From NCBI GenBank assembly GCA_902168115.1, contig CABHPB010000067.1:62001-126000 (forward strand): 64,000 nucleotides of DNA. The letters are read 5' to 3'. A program made the position numbers and the translations under genes. The notes beneath the pieces are model-generated. The model was not told the origin of the DNA and did not search any database. It saw only the letters and a list, made by a program, of their open reading frames with translations. The stretch is from an uncultured Methylopila sp. Its GTDB lineage: Bacteria; Pseudomonadota; Alphaproteobacteria; Rhizobiales; Methylopilaceae. Positions 26,594-38,908 of the stretch are shown in pieces; the stretch's first letter is position 1, and the number at the start of each line of letters is the position of its first letter.

Positions 26594-26950
26594 ATGCCTC
26601 TGCTTCTTGGCCTCGCCGCGGCCTTCGCGGCGCTCCTCACCGTGGCCGCCTCGGCGGCCGAGCTGGTTCCGCCGCAGATCCTGAAGCGCGAGTGGCTGGA
26701 CGGGCGGACCGTCAGCACCGTCGGCCCGCGCGGCGGCAAGTCGGATTTCTCCTTCAGGTCGGACGGCACGCTGACCCGCACGGGCGGGCGCGCCGGTACA
26801 GGAGGGGAAGGGCGCTGGCGGCTCGACGGCGACGGCTTCTGCATGACCTTGGGCGAGGCCAAGCAGGAGAGCTGCTACGTCGCTATTCCCGGCGATGACG
26901 GCTCGATCCGCGTGCTTCGCCGCACCGGCGCCTTCACCTGGCGCCGCTGA
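26594..26950 (+). CDS. Small secreted hypothetical protein
   Basis: The 118-residue protein has a signal peptide (MPLLLGLAAAFAALLTVAASAA, cleavage near residue 22). A small beta-type domain follows with two cysteines (DGFCMTLGEAKQESCYV) that could form a disulfide. The phrase SFRSDGTLTRTGG...GRWRLDGDGFCM resembles lipocalin-like periplasmic domains that monitor ligands. I do not assign a function. Confidence 0.6.
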   Translation: MPLLLGLAAAFAALLTVAASAAELVPPQILKREWLDGRTVSTVGPRGGKSDFSFRSDGTLTRTGGRAGTGGEGRWRLDGDGFCMTLGEAKQESCYVAIPGDDGSIRVLRRTGAFTWRR

Positions 26951-26957
26951 GGCGGGA

Positions 26958-27785
26958 TCAGGCCACGGGCGCGGGAGCGGGCCGGGCGTGACCGGAAAGG
27001 TCGCGGATCGTCGGCGTCTCGCCGGTGACTGGGTTCTCCGGATCCCATTCGTAGCTCAGCGTCTCGAACCGCATGTCCCGGGCGTCGATGACGAGCAGGC
27101 GTCCGACAAGGCCTTGGCCGAAGCCGACGATCTCGCGGACCACCTCGATCGCCATCATGGATCCGACCATTCCGGCCAGCGCGCCGAGCACCCCGGCCTC
27201 CGCGCAGCTCGGCACCGTGCCCGGCGGGGGCGGCTCGGGAAACAGGCATCGCCAGGTCGGGTTCGGCGTCCCGTCCGGCCGGCGCTCGTGCGCGCGGATC
27301 GTCGTCAGCGTCGCGTCGAAGGTTCCGAGCGAGGCGGTGACGAGCGGCCTGCCGGCGAGCGCGCAGGCGTCGGCCACGAGATAGCGGGTCGCGAAGTTGT
27401 CCGATCCGTCCGCGATCACGTCGTAGCCCGAGACGAGCTCCATGGCGTTTTCGGCGGTCAGCCGCTCGGCGCGCCCCTCGAAGGCGACGTGCGGATTGAT
27501 CCGCGCCAGCGCCTCTGCGGCGCTGTCGATCTTGCGCTGTCCGACCGCGCTTGTGGCGTGCAGGACCTGCCGCTGCAGGTTCGAGAGCGACACGACGTCG
27601 TCGTCGACGACCCCGATCGCCCCGACGCCGGCGGCCGCCAGATAGAGCGCGAGCGGGCTGCCGAGACCTCCGGCGCCGATGAGGAGCACGCGCGCAGCCT
27701 TCAGTTTCTGCTGGCCGGGGCCGCCGATCTCGCGCAGGACGATATGGCGGGCGTAGCGTTCGATCTCGTCGGAAGACAGGGCCAT
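26958..27785 (-). CDS. HesA/MoeB/ThiF-family adenylyltransferase
   Basis: The 275-residue E1-like protein has RYARHIVLREIGGPGQQ, the ATP-binding GAGGLGS loop, DDDVVSLSNLQRQ and the catalytic-cysteine region PSCAEAGVLG. It adenylates the C-terminal Gly-Gly of a sulfur-carrier protein (MoaD or ThiS) for molybdopterin or thiamine synthesis. The zinc-binding cysteines of E. coli MoeB are missing: the first pair reads TWRCLF (one Cys) and the second reads PENPVTGE instead of CxxC. Which carrier it serves is therefore open. Confidence 0.85.
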   Translation of the reverse strand: MALSSDEIERYARHIVLREIGGPGQQKLKAARVLLIGAGGLGSPLALYLAAAGVGAIGVVDDDVVSLSNLQRQVLHATSAVGQRKIDSAAEALARINPHVAFEGRAERLTAENAMELVSGYDVIADGSDNFATRYLVADACALAGRPLVTASLGTFDATLTTIRAHERRPDGTPNPTWRCLFPEPPPPGTVPSCAEAGVLGALAGMVGSMMAIEVVREIVGFGQGLVGRLLVIDARDMRFETLSYEWDPENPVTGETPTIRDLSGHARPAPAPVA

Positions 27786-27888
27786 GGCCTCGTTCTAGCC
27801 GAGATCGGAGGATGAGTCCTCGATCGGCTTAAGCCTTTCGCAGCAAGGGCCTGATATGCGACCCGAACCGAATTCAACGGAGCCGCCG

Positions 27889-28908
27889 ATGACGATCCTC
27901 CGCCGCCGCATCGTCCTTGCCGGCGCCGTGCTCGCCGGGCTCTCGACCAACTGGATCGCCCTTCGAGCTGAGGCGCAGGAGCTGCGCTGCGCCGGCGTCG
28001 ACGTGATCGAGAAGGCCAAAGCCGAGAAGCCCGAGAAATACGCGGCCTTCGAGGCCGAGGCCCGGAAGATCCCCAACGGCGAGGGCCTGCTGTGGCGGAT
28101 CGAGACCAAGGGCGCGCCGGTCTCCTACCTGTTCGGCACCATGCACTCGACCGAGGCCGATCTCGTCGATCTCGCCGGACCGGTCCGCGAGGCGCTCGGT
28201 CAGGCCAAATCGGTCGCCGTCGAGATCGACCGCGGCGACGCCGCCGACACGCAGGCGAAGATCGCCGCCTATGTGAGCCAGAACGCGATCGACACGGCCG
28301 GCAAGGGCCTCGACGGGCTGACGGAGGCGCAGGCCGCGGCGGTTCGCAAGCGGCTCGGCGAGGCCGGCCTGCCGGCCGAGGCCGCGCCGATGCTCAAGCC
28401 CTGGTTCCTCGGCGTCACGCTGTCGACCTCCGCCTGCGAACTCCGCCAGATGGCCTCGGGCAAGCCGACGGTCGACGGGACCGTCGAGAAGATCGGCCGG
28501 GACGCCGGCGCCGAGATCGTCGGCCTCGAGACGGTGGAGGAGCAACTCGGCGCGATCTCAAAGATCTCGCCGGAGACGGCGCAGCGCATGATCCGCGACG
28601 CCGTCTCCACCCCGACGATGACCGACGACATGCAGGCGACGACACTCGCGCTCTACCGCGCCCGCCGGGTCGGCTGGTACTTCGCCACGAAGGCGGACAC
28701 CTTCGGCGAGGCGTTCGACCTCGACGCCTACAAGGACTTCGTCGAGGACATCGTCGATCGGCGCAACCGCCTGATGCTCGAGCGCTCGAAGGCGCTGATC
28801 GACAAGGGTTCGGCCTTCGTCGCGGTCGGGGCGCTGCATCTGCCGGGGCGCAACGGCCTCGTCGAGTTGCTGCGCGAACAGGGCTACGACGTCACCAAGG
28901 TCTGGTGA
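27889..28908 (+). CDS. TraB/GumN-family protein
   Basis: The 339-residue protein has an N-terminal hydrophobic signal (RRRIVLAGAVLAGLSTNWIAL). The family hallmarks are YLFGTMHSTEAD near residue 81 and FVAVGALHLPGRNGL near the C-terminus. These carry the conserved histidines and glutamate thought to form a metal-dependent hydrolase or protease site, as in Tiki proteins. The ATG at 27889 has GGAG upstream. The physiological role in bacteria is poorly known. Confidence 0.8.
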   Translation: MTILRRRIVLAGAVLAGLSTNWIALRAEAQELRCAGVDVIEKAKAEKPEKYAAFEAEARKIPNGEGLLWRIETKGAPVSYLFGTMHSTEADLVDLAGPVREALGQAKSVAVEIDRGDAADTQAKIAAYVSQNAIDTAGKGLDGLTEAQAAAVRKRLGEAGLPAEAAPMLKPWFLGVTLSTSACELRQMASGKPTVDGTVEKIGRDAGAEIVGLETVEEQLGAISKISPETAQRMIRDAVSTPTMTDDMQATTLALYRARRVGWYFATKADTFGEAFDLDAYKDFVEDIVDRRNRLMLERSKALIDKGSAFVAVGALHLPGRNGLVELLREQGYDVTKVW

Positions 28909-28920
28909 GGCGCAGCGGGG

Positions 28921-29661
28921 TCAGGTCGCCTTCGCGCTATCGATCACCGCCGCGAGGTTGAGCTCCAGCCGCCGCGCGGTCTCGGCGAAGGCCGGAAGGC
29001 GCGGCGTCACGACGCCCGCCAGCGCGCCCGCCGCCTCCGCGCCGAGCGACTTCACCAGGCTCGCCTTGTATTCGGGGATGCGCTCCCAGTCCGCCACCGT
29101 CTCGGCGACGATCTCGGGGTGGAACTGCACGCCATAGGCGTGACGTCCGACGCGCATGGCCTGCACCGCCGCGGCGCCGTTGCGCGCGAGCGCGACCCCG
29201 CCGGCGGGAAGCGCGGTCACCTCGACGCCATGCCACTGAAAGGCCTCGATCGTCTCCGGCAGGCCGGCGAACAGACGGTCCCGCGCCCCGTCCTCGGTCA
29301 GTTCGACGGTCTCGAGGCCGACCTCGGGCCGCGCCATGCGCGCGGTCTCGCCGCCGCAGGCGACCGCGAGCAGCTGATGGCCGAGGCAGATCCCCAAATA
29401 GGGTCGGCCGAGCTCCCTCACCCAGCGGCGGATGGCGGCCTTCTCGGCGACGAGCCAGGGATGCTCGTCCTCCTCCCACACATCCATCGGCCCGCCCATG
29501 ACGGCCAACAGGTCGAAGTCCTCAAGCGGCGGGATGGCGTCTCCGGCGTCGAGCTCGACGGTCGTCCATTCGACGCCGCGCTCCGTCCAGAATTCCCGAA
29601 AGGAGCCAGGATGTTCGACCTCGAGATGCTGGAAGACGAGAACGCGCATGGGCCGGCTCAT
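28921..29661 (-). CDS. Class I glutamine amidotransferase-like protein
   Basis: The 246-residue protein has the triad motifs GICLGHQLL (nucleophile Cys) and GVQFHPEI (His-Glu). It starts MSRPMRVLVFQHLEVEHPG, a start typical of stand-alone GATase1 proteins related to GMP synthase that act on glutamine or gamma-glutamyl compounds. The ATG overlaps the stop of the upstream metalloprotease gene (ATGA), implying translational coupling. A start four codons later is possible. Confidence 0.82.
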   Translation of the reverse strand: MSRPMRVLVFQHLEVEHPGSFREFWTERGVEWTTVELDAGDAIPPLEDFDLLAVMGGPMDVWEEDEHPWLVAEKAAIRRWVRELGRPYLGICLGHQLLAVACGGETARMARPEVGLETVELTEDGARDRLFAGLPETIEAFQWHGVEVTALPAGGVALARNGAAAVQAMRVGRHAYGVQFHPEIVAETVADWERIPEYKASLVKSLGAEAAGALAGVVTPRLPAFAETARRLELNLAAVIDSAKAT

Positions 29662-30431
29662 CCGTAGCGGTGGAGCGTCGCGCCGTGAGCCTTCAGCCAG
29701 TCCTCGGCCCGCTCGTAATCCGGCATGAGGCGCTCGACATTGGCCCAGTAGCGCGGGCCGTGGTTCATCTCCCGCCGGTGCGCCACCTCGTGCGCCGCGA
29801 GATAGTCGAGCACGTAGTCCGGCGCGAGCACCAGGCGCCACGAGAACGACAGGTCCCCGACCGCCGAACAGGAGCCCCAGCGGCTCGTCGTGTCCTTGAT
29901 GGTGACGCGGCCGATCGTGACGCCGAGCGCAGCGGCGTGGCGGGCGGAGGCGGCGAGAAGGTCGGCGCGGGCCTCGCGCTTGAGGAAATCGGCGACGCGG
30001 CGGGGGGCGTGCTCCGGAAGCCCGTGCACCGCGATCACCGGCGGCTCGCCGCGCAGCCCCGGCTCGATCCGAACCAGCCCGCGCATGCCGGGCCGCAGCT
30101 CGATCCGATGCGCGACGCCGCGCAGCGGAATGGCCTCGCCGGGCAGGAAGGGAATACGCTCGGGAAGCCGCGCGAGCCGCTGCTCGATCCAGCCGACGTG
30201 CCGCTGGACGAAGTCGCGCGCGGCCGCCTGCGCCGTTCGGGCGGGCAGCGTCAGGGTCACGTCGCGCGCGGCGGAGCGGACCCTCAACGTCATCCGGCGC
30301 GCCTGCGCGGACCTGCGGACGGCGACCCGGATCTTGCCGAAGCGGGTCGCGACGGTCAGCGCTTCGTCCTGCGCCCGGAGGTCCGGCGACAGAAGCGAGG
30401 TTCGGGCACGAAACGCGCGCAGCAACGACAT
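29658..30431 (-). CDS. YgjP/M48-like zinc metallopeptidase
   Basis: The 257-residue protein has the zinc site AAHEVAHRREMNHGPRYW (HExxH plus a downstream His) and upstream TSRWGSCS, as in the YgjP (DUF45) metallopeptidase family. The N-terminus is basic and lacks a signal peptide. It overlaps the amidotransferase by four bases. The ATG at 30431 is preferred over a TTG five codons earlier. Confidence 0.85.
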   Translation of the reverse strand: MSLLRAFRARTSLLSPDLRAQDEALTVATRFGKIRVAVRRSAQARRMTLRVRSAARDVTLTLPARTAQAAARDFVQRHVGWIEQRLARLPERIPFLPGEAIPLRGVAHRIELRPGMRGLVRIEPGLRGEPPVIAVHGLPEHAPRRVADFLKREARADLLAASARHAAALGVTIGRVTIKDTTSRWGSCSAVGDLSFSWRLVLAPDYVLDYLAAHEVAHRREMNHGPRYWANVERLMPDYERAEDWLKAHGATLHRYG

Positions 30432-30519
30432 GGATCGCCCGGCCAAGCCCCCAAATCACCGTCACGAATCGACGGCGCGGCCGACTTTAGACATGCCGAT
30501 TCGGCGAAGGCGAGCCCCC

Positions 30520-31287
30520 TCAGCGGCGCGGCGCGATCCCGTCCACGGCTTCGATGATGCGGGCGAGATCCTCATCCCGCGACAGCCGATGATCGCCGCC
30601 CTTGATCAGCGTGACGACGACGTCGTCCTCGACGAGACGCTCGACCAGCCGCATCGCGTGCTCCCAGGGCACGTCCGGATCGTCCATGCCCTGCAGGATG
30701 TGGACCGGCGCCCGGACGCCGATCGGCCCGCCGAGCAGCAGGTGGTTCCGCCCCTCTTCAATGAGGCCGCGGGTGATCGGCGTCGGCTCCGGCGAATATT
30801 GCGACGGCTCGCGATAGACGCCGTCCTCGAGGATCGCGCGCCGCGCCTCCTTGGAGAAACGCGCCCACATCAGCTCCTCGGTGAAGTCCGGGGCGGGCGC
30901 GATCAGAACGAGGCCGGACGGCGGCGCGGCCATGGCGCGCGCGGCGAGCAGCGCCATCCAGCCGCCCATCGACGAGCCGACGAGCACGGGCGCCTCGCCG
31001 GCGTAGCGCGCAATGGCGCCGAGCGCGTCCTCGAGCCACTGGCCGATCGTGCCGTCCTCGAAGCGGCCGGACGAGGCGCCATGGCCGGAATAGTCGAAGC
31101 GCAGCATCGCGCGCCCCGCGGACGCCGCCCAGCGGTCGAGCGCCGTCGCCTTGGTCGCCGTCATCTCGGACAGGAAGCCGCCGAGCCACACGATCGTCGG
31201 CCCCTCGCCCTCCCGCCGCAGCACGGCGATCTCGCGGGCGGCGTCGCCCTCGCCGAAGGCGAAGCGTTCGGAGATCGGTTCGGTCAT
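30520..31287 (-). CDS. Alpha/beta hydrolase
   Basis: The 255-residue protein has an alpha/beta-hydrolase fold. Nucleophile Ser lies in GSSMGG, the acid in GMDDPDVPWE and His in GGDHRLS. WLGGFLSEM forms the oxyanion region and FDYSGHGASSG precedes the nucleophile. It resembles the ABHD10/palmitoyl-thioesterase-like hydrolases of alphaproteobacteria. Substrate unknown. It starts 13 bases after gyrB and may be cotranscribed. Confidence 0.82.
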   Translation of the reverse strand: MTEPISERFAFGEGDAAREIAVLRREGEGPTIVWLGGFLSEMTATKATALDRWAASAGRAMLRFDYSGHGASSGRFEDGTIGQWLEDALGAIARYAGEAPVLVGSSMGGWMALLAARAMAAPPSGLVLIAPAPDFTEELMWARFSKEARRAILEDGVYREPSQYSPEPTPITRGLIEEGRNHLLLGGPIGVRAPVHILQGMDDPDVPWEHAMRLVERLVEDDVVVTLIKGGDHRLSRDEDLARIIEAVDGIAPRR

Positions 31288-31300
31288 CGCCGCGAGGCCG

Positions 31301-33730
<2,430 letters not shown>

Positions 33731-33971
33731 TCAGGGCTCTTGGCTGTTGCGCCGGTCGGGCGGATCGGCCCCGGCTTCCGGCGCCCGCGCAAAGCGCGCA
33801 GGATTCAGATGTTTTCGGCTGCCGAGTTCTACCCCGGACGCGGGCGAAAAGCGAATTTTCGCGCTGTCCGGAGGAGCTTCTCCGGGGACAAATTCGGTCG
33901 ACTGCAAGCCTTTGTCATATAAGCGTTTTCTGACGCTTCGCCAGAGCCGCGCGGCGGCCCGCACGGCCGCG

Positions 33972-35129
33972 TCAGCCGATCTCGCGGACGGCTCCGTCCA
34001 AAACCGCGAATCGCCGCGCCCGATCGCCAATCCCGGCGAAGGCCTGCGGGTCGGCTCCGGTCATCCAGGACTGCGCCGAAAGGCCGTCGAGCGTCGTGAA
34101 CAGCGCCTCGCGGCGGTCGGGATCGAGATGCGCCGCGACCTCGTCGAGCAGCACGACGGGCGCGAAGCTGTCGAAGCGCGAGATCAGGCGGACATGGGCG
34201 ATTACGAGCCCGACCAGCAGCGCCTTCTGCTCGCCCGTCGAGCATTTTTCGGCCGGCATGTCCTTGGCCCTGTGACGCACGAGGAGGTCGCTGAGATGCG
34301 GCCCCTCGAGCGTCCGCCCCGCGGCCCGGTCGCGCGGCCTCATCCGGGCGAGGCGCAGGCGATAGGCGTCCTCGACCGCTGAGGCCGGCGCGGCTGCGAG
34401 CTCGGCCTCCAGAGCGCCCTCCATGGCGAGCGTCGCCGCAGGGAAGTGGTCGGAGGGGTCGGCGGTCTCGGCGATCAGCGCCGCGAGGCGCCGCACCGTC
34501 TCGGCGCGGGCGGCGGCGACCGCGACGCCGAGTTCCGCGACCTCGTGCTCGACGGCGTCGAGCCAACGCGCGTCGGAGGATGCGTCCTCGAGCAGCCGGT
34601 TGCGATCGCGCAGCGCCCTTTCGAGGCCGGAGACGCGCGCGGCGTGCTCCGGGTCGGCCGCGACCACCAGGCGGTCGAGGAAACGGCGCCGCTCGCTCGC
34701 GGAACCCCGGAACAGCCCGTCGAGATCGGGCGTCAGCCAGACCAGCCGCAGATGCTCGGAGAAGGCGCCCGCCGATCCGACGTTCGCGCCGTCGATCCGG
34801 CAGCGGCGCGAGCCGTCGCCGGATCCGGCCTCGACGCCGGTGCCGAGCCGCGCCGGTCCGCTCGCTCCGTCGACCTCGGCCGCGATCGCCCAGGCGCCGG
34901 ACGACACCCCATCACGGTCGACGCGGGCGAACTCCGCGTGCGGCGCGCGTCTGAGGCCCCGGCCCGGCGCGAGCAGCGAGATCGCCTCGAGGATGTTGGT
35001 CTTGCCGGCCCCGTTGGGCCCGACGAGCGCGACCGACGCCGCGCCGGACGCGAGATCCAGCGCGGCGTAGGAGCGGAAGTTCGAGAGCTTCAGCCGCGTG
35101 ACGGCGGCGCGGCGTGGGGCGGCGGTCAT
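33972..35129 (-). CDS. recF: DNA repair/replication protein RecF
   Basis: The 385-residue protein has LKLSNFRSY at the N-terminus, Walker A GPNGAGKTNILEAIS, the signature-region STGEQKALLVGL and Walker B VVLLDEVAAHLD. RecF is an SMC-like ATPase that helps load RecA at single-strand gaps. The ATG at 35129 is preferred to a TTG three codons upstream. A 241-base gap separates it from gyrB with no gene in it. Confidence 0.96.
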   Translation of the reverse strand: MTAAPRRAAVTRLKLSNFRSYAALDLASGAASVALVGPNGAGKTNILEAISLLAPGRGLRRAPHAEFARVDRDGVSSGAWAIAAEVDGASGPARLGTGVEAGSGDGSRRCRIDGANVGSAGAFSEHLRLVWLTPDLDGLFRGSASERRRFLDRLVVAADPEHAARVSGLERALRDRNRLLEDASSDARWLDAVEHEVAELGVAVAAARAETVRRLAALIAETADPSDHFPAATLAMEGALEAELAAAPASAVEDAYRLRLARMRPRDRAAGRTLEGPHLSDLLVRHRAKDMPAEKCSTGEQKALLVGLVIAHVRLISRFDSFAPVVLLDEVAAHLDPDRREALFTTLDGLSAQSWMTGADPQAFAGIGDRARRFAVLDGAVREIG

Positions 35130-35203
35130 CGCAAGCAAAGTTGGCGGATGCGGATTGTGTGCTTCGTTTGGCCAAGCCTATCCGTTGGCCAAGCTTGGCG
35201 CCT

Positions 35204-36322
35204 TCACACCCGCATCGGCATCAGCACGTAGAGCGCCGGGGCGTCGTCGCGGTCCTGGACGAGGGTCGGGGAGCCGGGATCGGCGAGGCGGATCAGCGCC
35301 GTGTCGCTCTCGAGCTGGCCGGCGATGTCGAGCAGGTAGCGGGAGTTGAAGCCGATATCCAGCGGCTCCGCCTCGTAGTCGACCTCGATCTCCTCGGTCG
35401 CGTTGCCGCTGTCCGGGTTGGTGACCGTGAGCACCAGCCGGCGGTCGGCGAGCGACAGCTTCACGGCGCGGCCGCGCTCCGACGAGATCGTGGAGACCCG
35501 GTCGACGGCGGAGGCGAACTCGGCGCGGTCGACGGTGAGGCGCTTGTCGTTGCCGGTCGGGATGACCCGGTTGTAGTCGGGGAAGGTGCCGTCGATCAGC
35601 TTGGACGTCAGCACCGCCTGGCCGAACGAGACGCGGATCTTGGTCGCCGACAGCTCGACCGCGACCTGTCCTTCCGGGTCCTCCAGCAGGCGCTGGATCT
35701 CGGCGACCGTCTTGCGGGGCACGATCACGCCCGGCATGCCCTTGGCGCCCGCAGGCGCCGGCAGCTCGAACCGCGCGAGCCTGTGCCCGTCCGTCGCGAC
35801 CGCCCGGAGCAGCGCCGCGCCGCCGGCCTCGGCGACATGGAGGTATATGCCGTTGAGATAGTAGCGCGTCTCCTCGTTGGAGATCGCGAACTGGGTCTTG
35901 TCGATCAGGCGGCGGAGCTCGGCCGCGCCGATCTCGAAGCGCACCGGAAGCTCGCCCGCGGCGAGATCCGGGAAGTCGCTGTCGGGCAGGGTCTGCAAGG
36001 TGAAGCGCGAGCGGCCGGCGCGGATGGTCAGCTGGCCGCGCTCCCCCGCCATCTCGAGCGCCACTTGGCTGCCGTCGGGCAGCTTGCGGACGATGTCGTA
36101 GAGCGTGTGCGCGGGCACGGTGGTCGCGCCGGGCTGCGCGATCTCGGCCGGGGTCGTCTCGACGATCTCGAGGTCGAGGTCGGTCGCCTGCAGCTTGAGC
36201 GCGCCGTCGGCGGCCTTCAGCAGCACGTTGGCGAGGATCGGGATCGTGTTCCGTCGCTCGACGACGCGGTGGACATGCGCGAGCGCCTTCAGCAGGGCGG
36301 CTCGCTCGAGGGTCGCTCGCAT
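35204..36322 (-). CDS. dnaN: DNA polymerase III beta subunit (sliding clamp)
   Basis: The 372-residue protein has the three-domain clamp pattern, with RATLERAALLKALAHVHRVVERRNTIPILANVLL at the N-terminus (given here only as a landmark), GTFPDYNRVIP in the middle and the C-terminal YVLMPMRV. It clamps polymerase III to DNA. The gene follows dnaA in the usual order, except that an mscS gene on the other strand lies between them. Confidence 0.97.
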   Translation of the reverse strand: MRATLERAALLKALAHVHRVVERRNTIPILANVLLKAADGALKLQATDLDLEIVETTPAEIAQPGATTVPAHTLYDIVRKLPDGSQVALEMAGERGQLTIRAGRSRFTLQTLPDSDFPDLAAGELPVRFEIGAAELRRLIDKTQFAISNEETRYYLNGIYLHVAEAGGAALLRAVATDGHRLARFELPAPAGAKGMPGVIVPRKTVAEIQRLLEDPEGQVAVELSATKIRVSFGQAVLTSKLIDGTFPDYNRVIPTGNDKRLTVDRAEFASAVDRVSTISSERGRAVKLSLADRRLVLTVTNPDSGNATEEIEVDYEAEPLDIGFNSRYLLDIAGQLESDTALIRLADPGSPTLVQDRDDAPALYVLMPMRV

Positions 36323-36573
36323 TTTCGTCCCGCTCCGTCCGGTGGGGCGTTGCAGCCGCGCCGCGCCGAAAGAGCGTCGCCGGCCGTTCTGGGTTGTTGG
36401 CGGGAGGGTCCCGCGTAGGGACTGCGGACATTGCCCCAGCGAAACCGGGGATTCAAGCCGGCCCGGGGTCTCGCAATCTGGACATCCCCGCCTAAGTGCG
36501 GGTCGTCACCCCAAGCACCCGCCGGCCCGAAGCGCATCCTTAGCGCGGGCCGAACTGCGCAAGGAGATCCGCT

Positions 36574-37368
36574 TTGCCCCAAATCCCGGTCGACCTCACC
36601 TTCCTGACGAACCTTGTGGTCGTCTACGGCATGAACCTGGTCGGCGCGCTGCTGCTCGCGGTCGTCGGCTTCTGGATCGCGGGCGCGGCCGAGCGCACCG
36701 TCAGCCGCGCGCTGATGGCCTCCAAGCGCATGGACCTCACGGTCGCGGGGTTCCTGGCGAGCCTTGCGAAATACGGTCTGCTGGCGGTGACGCTGGTCGC
36801 GATCCTGCAGCTTGTCGGCGTGCAGGCCACCAGCCTCATCGCCGTGCTCGGCGCGGCGTCCCTGGCCATCGGCCTCGCCCTTCAGGGCACGCTGTCGAAC
36901 ATGGCCGCGGGCGTCATGCTGCTGCTGTTCCGGCCGTTCCGGATCGGCGACCATATCGAGGTCGGCGGCAAGAGCGGGGTGGTGAAGGACCTCAACTTCT
37001 TCGTCACCGAACTCGCCGGCGGCGACAACGTGCAGATCCTCATCCCCAACGCCTCGGTCTGGGGGCAGGCGCTGATCAACTACTCGGCCTATCCGACCCG
37101 CCGCGTCGAGGCCGCCGTCACAGCGGCGCCCGGCGAGGATCCGGAGGCGGTGGCGCAGGACGTCAAAGCGTTCCTGCGCGACAATCCGAACGTTCTCGAC
37201 GACCCCGCGCCGGACGTGAAGCCCGCAGCCTATGCCGACAGCGGCGTCGAGCTCGCGGTCAAGGCCTGGGCGCCGGCGCGCCAGACCGACGCCCTGAAGG
37301 TGGAGCTCGGCCGCTATGTCGCGGAGCGCCGGAAGGCCTCCGGCGCCACGCTTCAGCCGGCGGAGTGA
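36574..37368 (+). CDS. Small-conductance mechanosensitive channel (MscS family)
   Basis: The 264-residue protein has three transmembrane helices, the third containing LIAVLGAASLAIGLALQGTLSNMAAG (pore-lining Ala/Gly pattern), followed by the beta domain FRPFRIGDHIEVGGKSGVVKDLN and ILIPNASVWGQALINYS. It releases solutes under hypo-osmotic shock. The start is a TTG at 36574 supported by AAGGAG eight bases upstream. It is convergent with dnaA (10 bases apart) and divergent from dnaN, so it interrupts the dnaA-dnaN unit on the opposite strand. Confidence 0.92.
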   Translation: MPQIPVDLTFLTNLVVVYGMNLVGALLLAVVGFWIAGAAERTVSRALMASKRMDLTVAGFLASLAKYGLLAVTLVAILQLVGVQATSLIAVLGAASLAIGLALQGTLSNMAAGVMLLLFRPFRIGDHIEVGGKSGVVKDLNFFVTELAGGDNVQILIPNASVWGQALINYSAYPTRRVEAAVTAAPGEDPEAVAQDVKAFLRDNPNVLDDPAPDVKPAAYADSGVELAVKAWAPARQTDALKVELGRYVAERRKASGATLQPAE

Positions 37369-37378
37369 GCGGAGCGGC

Positions 37379-38845
37379 TCACTCCAGCAGCATGCGCTTC
37401 AGCAGCTCGACCTCGTCGAACAGGGCTTGATCGGTCTTCACCAGCTCGTCGATCTTGCGGACCGCGTGCAGCACCGTGGTGTGATCGCGGCCGCCGAAGC
37501 GCCGGCCGATCTCCGGCAGCGAGCGCAGCGTGAGCTGCTTTGACAGGAACATCGCGACCTGACGCGGGCGCACCACGTTCTGGGTGCGGCGCGAGGACAG
37601 AACGTCCGCGCGGCTCACCTGATAATGCTTGGCGACGATGCGCTGGATGTCCTCGATCTTGACGCGCTTCGGCTCGACCTGCCGCACGAGGTCGCGCAAC
37701 GCGGTCTCGGCCATTTCGACCGTGATCGGGGCGTTGGTCAGAGTGTTGTGCGCAAGCAGCCGGTTCACGGCGCCGTCGAGATCGCGGCCGTTCGCTGTGA
37801 TCACGCGCGCGGTGTAGGCGACCACCTCATCCGGCACCTCGAACTTCGGATGCACGGCCTTCGCCGCCGCGATGCGCACGCCGAGGATCTTGCCGCGAAG
37901 CTCCTCGTCGAGCGCGCCGAGCTCGAGCGTCAGGCCGCCCGCGAGCCGCGAGCGCAGCCGCTCGTCGACGCCTTCGAGCTCCGACGGCGGGCGATCGCCC
38001 GCGATCAGCACCTGCTGGCCGCCGTCGAGCAGCGCGTTCAGCGTATGGCCGAACTCCTGCTGCACGGTCTTGCCCTGCAGGAACTGCAGGTCGTCGATCA
38101 CCAGCAGGTCGATCTGGCGGAGCTTGTCCTTGAAGGCGAGCGCCGTCTGCGCCTTCAGCGCGGCGACGAAGTCGAACATGAAGCGCTCGGCGGTCAGGTA
38201 CAGCACGCGCCGGCCGGCCGCCTCGGCCGCATGGGCGGTCGCCTGCAGCAGGTGGGTCTTGCCGAGGCCGACGGAGGCGTGAATCACGAGCGGGTTGAAC
38301 CGGACGGCCTCGCCCGGACGGGCGTCGGCGATCTGGCGCGCCGCGGCGTAGGCGAGCTGGTTGGAACGGCCGACGAGGAAGGTGTCGAACGTCAGCCGCC
38401 GGTCGAGCGGCGAACCGGTGAGGCGGTTCGGCTCAAGGCGCTGGACGGTCGCGAGCTGCGGCGTCGGGCGCGTCTCGACGCGCTCGAGCGGCGCCGGCGC
38501 GGAGACGACGTCCCGGCTCTGCACGGCGAGCTTCGCCGCGGCCGTCCGGACGCCGATCGAGACGCGCTCGACCTCGGCGCTCTCGTCGGCGAACAGCGCG
38601 GCGATGCGCTCGGCGTAATGGGTCTGGATCCACGTTTTCAGGAACCGCGTCGGCACCGTGAAGTGCGCGACGCCCCCCTCCACGCGGTCGAGCATGAGGC
38701 CCTGGAACCAGCTCGTGAAGACGTCCTCGCCGAATTCGGCTCGGAGGCGGCGGGAGACCAGCCGCCAGGCGCCGTCGACGGAACCGGGGGTTTCCGACAG
38801 AAGCGGGTTCTTGGCGAATGCCACGGACTGCGCAGACAACATCAT
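37379..38845 (-). CDS. dnaA: Chromosomal replication initiator DnaA
   Basis: The 488-residue protein has an N-terminal DnaB-interaction domain (FTSWFQGL), a linker, AAA+ Walker [12 protein letters not shown], Walker [14 protein letters not shown], and the C-terminal DNA-binding domain with [18 protein letters not shown]. Two adjacent ATG codons (38845 and 38842) could start it. No consensus DnaA boxes were recognised in the flanking gaps, so the origin itself may lie elsewhere. Confidence 0.97.
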   Translation of the reverse strand: MMLSAQSVAFAKNPLLSETPGSVDGAWRLVSRRLRAEFGEDVFTSWFQGLMLDRVEGGVAHFTVPTRFLKTWIQTHYAERIAALFADESAEVERVSIGVRTAAAKLAVQSRDVVSAPAPLERVETRPTPQLATVQRLEPNRLTGSPLDRRLTFDTFLVGRSNQLAYAAARQIADARPGEAVRFNPLVIHASVGLGKTHLLQATAHAAEAAGRRVLYLTAERFMFDFVAALKAQTALAFKDKLRQIDLLVIDDLQFLQGKTVQQEFGHTLNALLDGGQQVLIAGDRPPSELEGVDERLRSRLAGGLTLELGALDEELRGKILGVRIAAAKAVHPKFEVPDEVVAYTARVITANGRDLDGAVNRLLAHNTLTNAPITVEMAETALRDLVRQVEPKRVKIEDIQRIVAKHYQVSRADVLSSRRTQNVVRPRQVAMFLSKQLTLRSLPEIGRRFGGRDHTTVLHAVRKIDELVKTDQALFDEVELLKRMLLE

Positions 38846-38908
38846 GCCTCCCCGAACGACCGGCGGTCCCGGTGATTGAAGATTTTTGCGAGCGGCGAAA
38901 GCCGCGGA

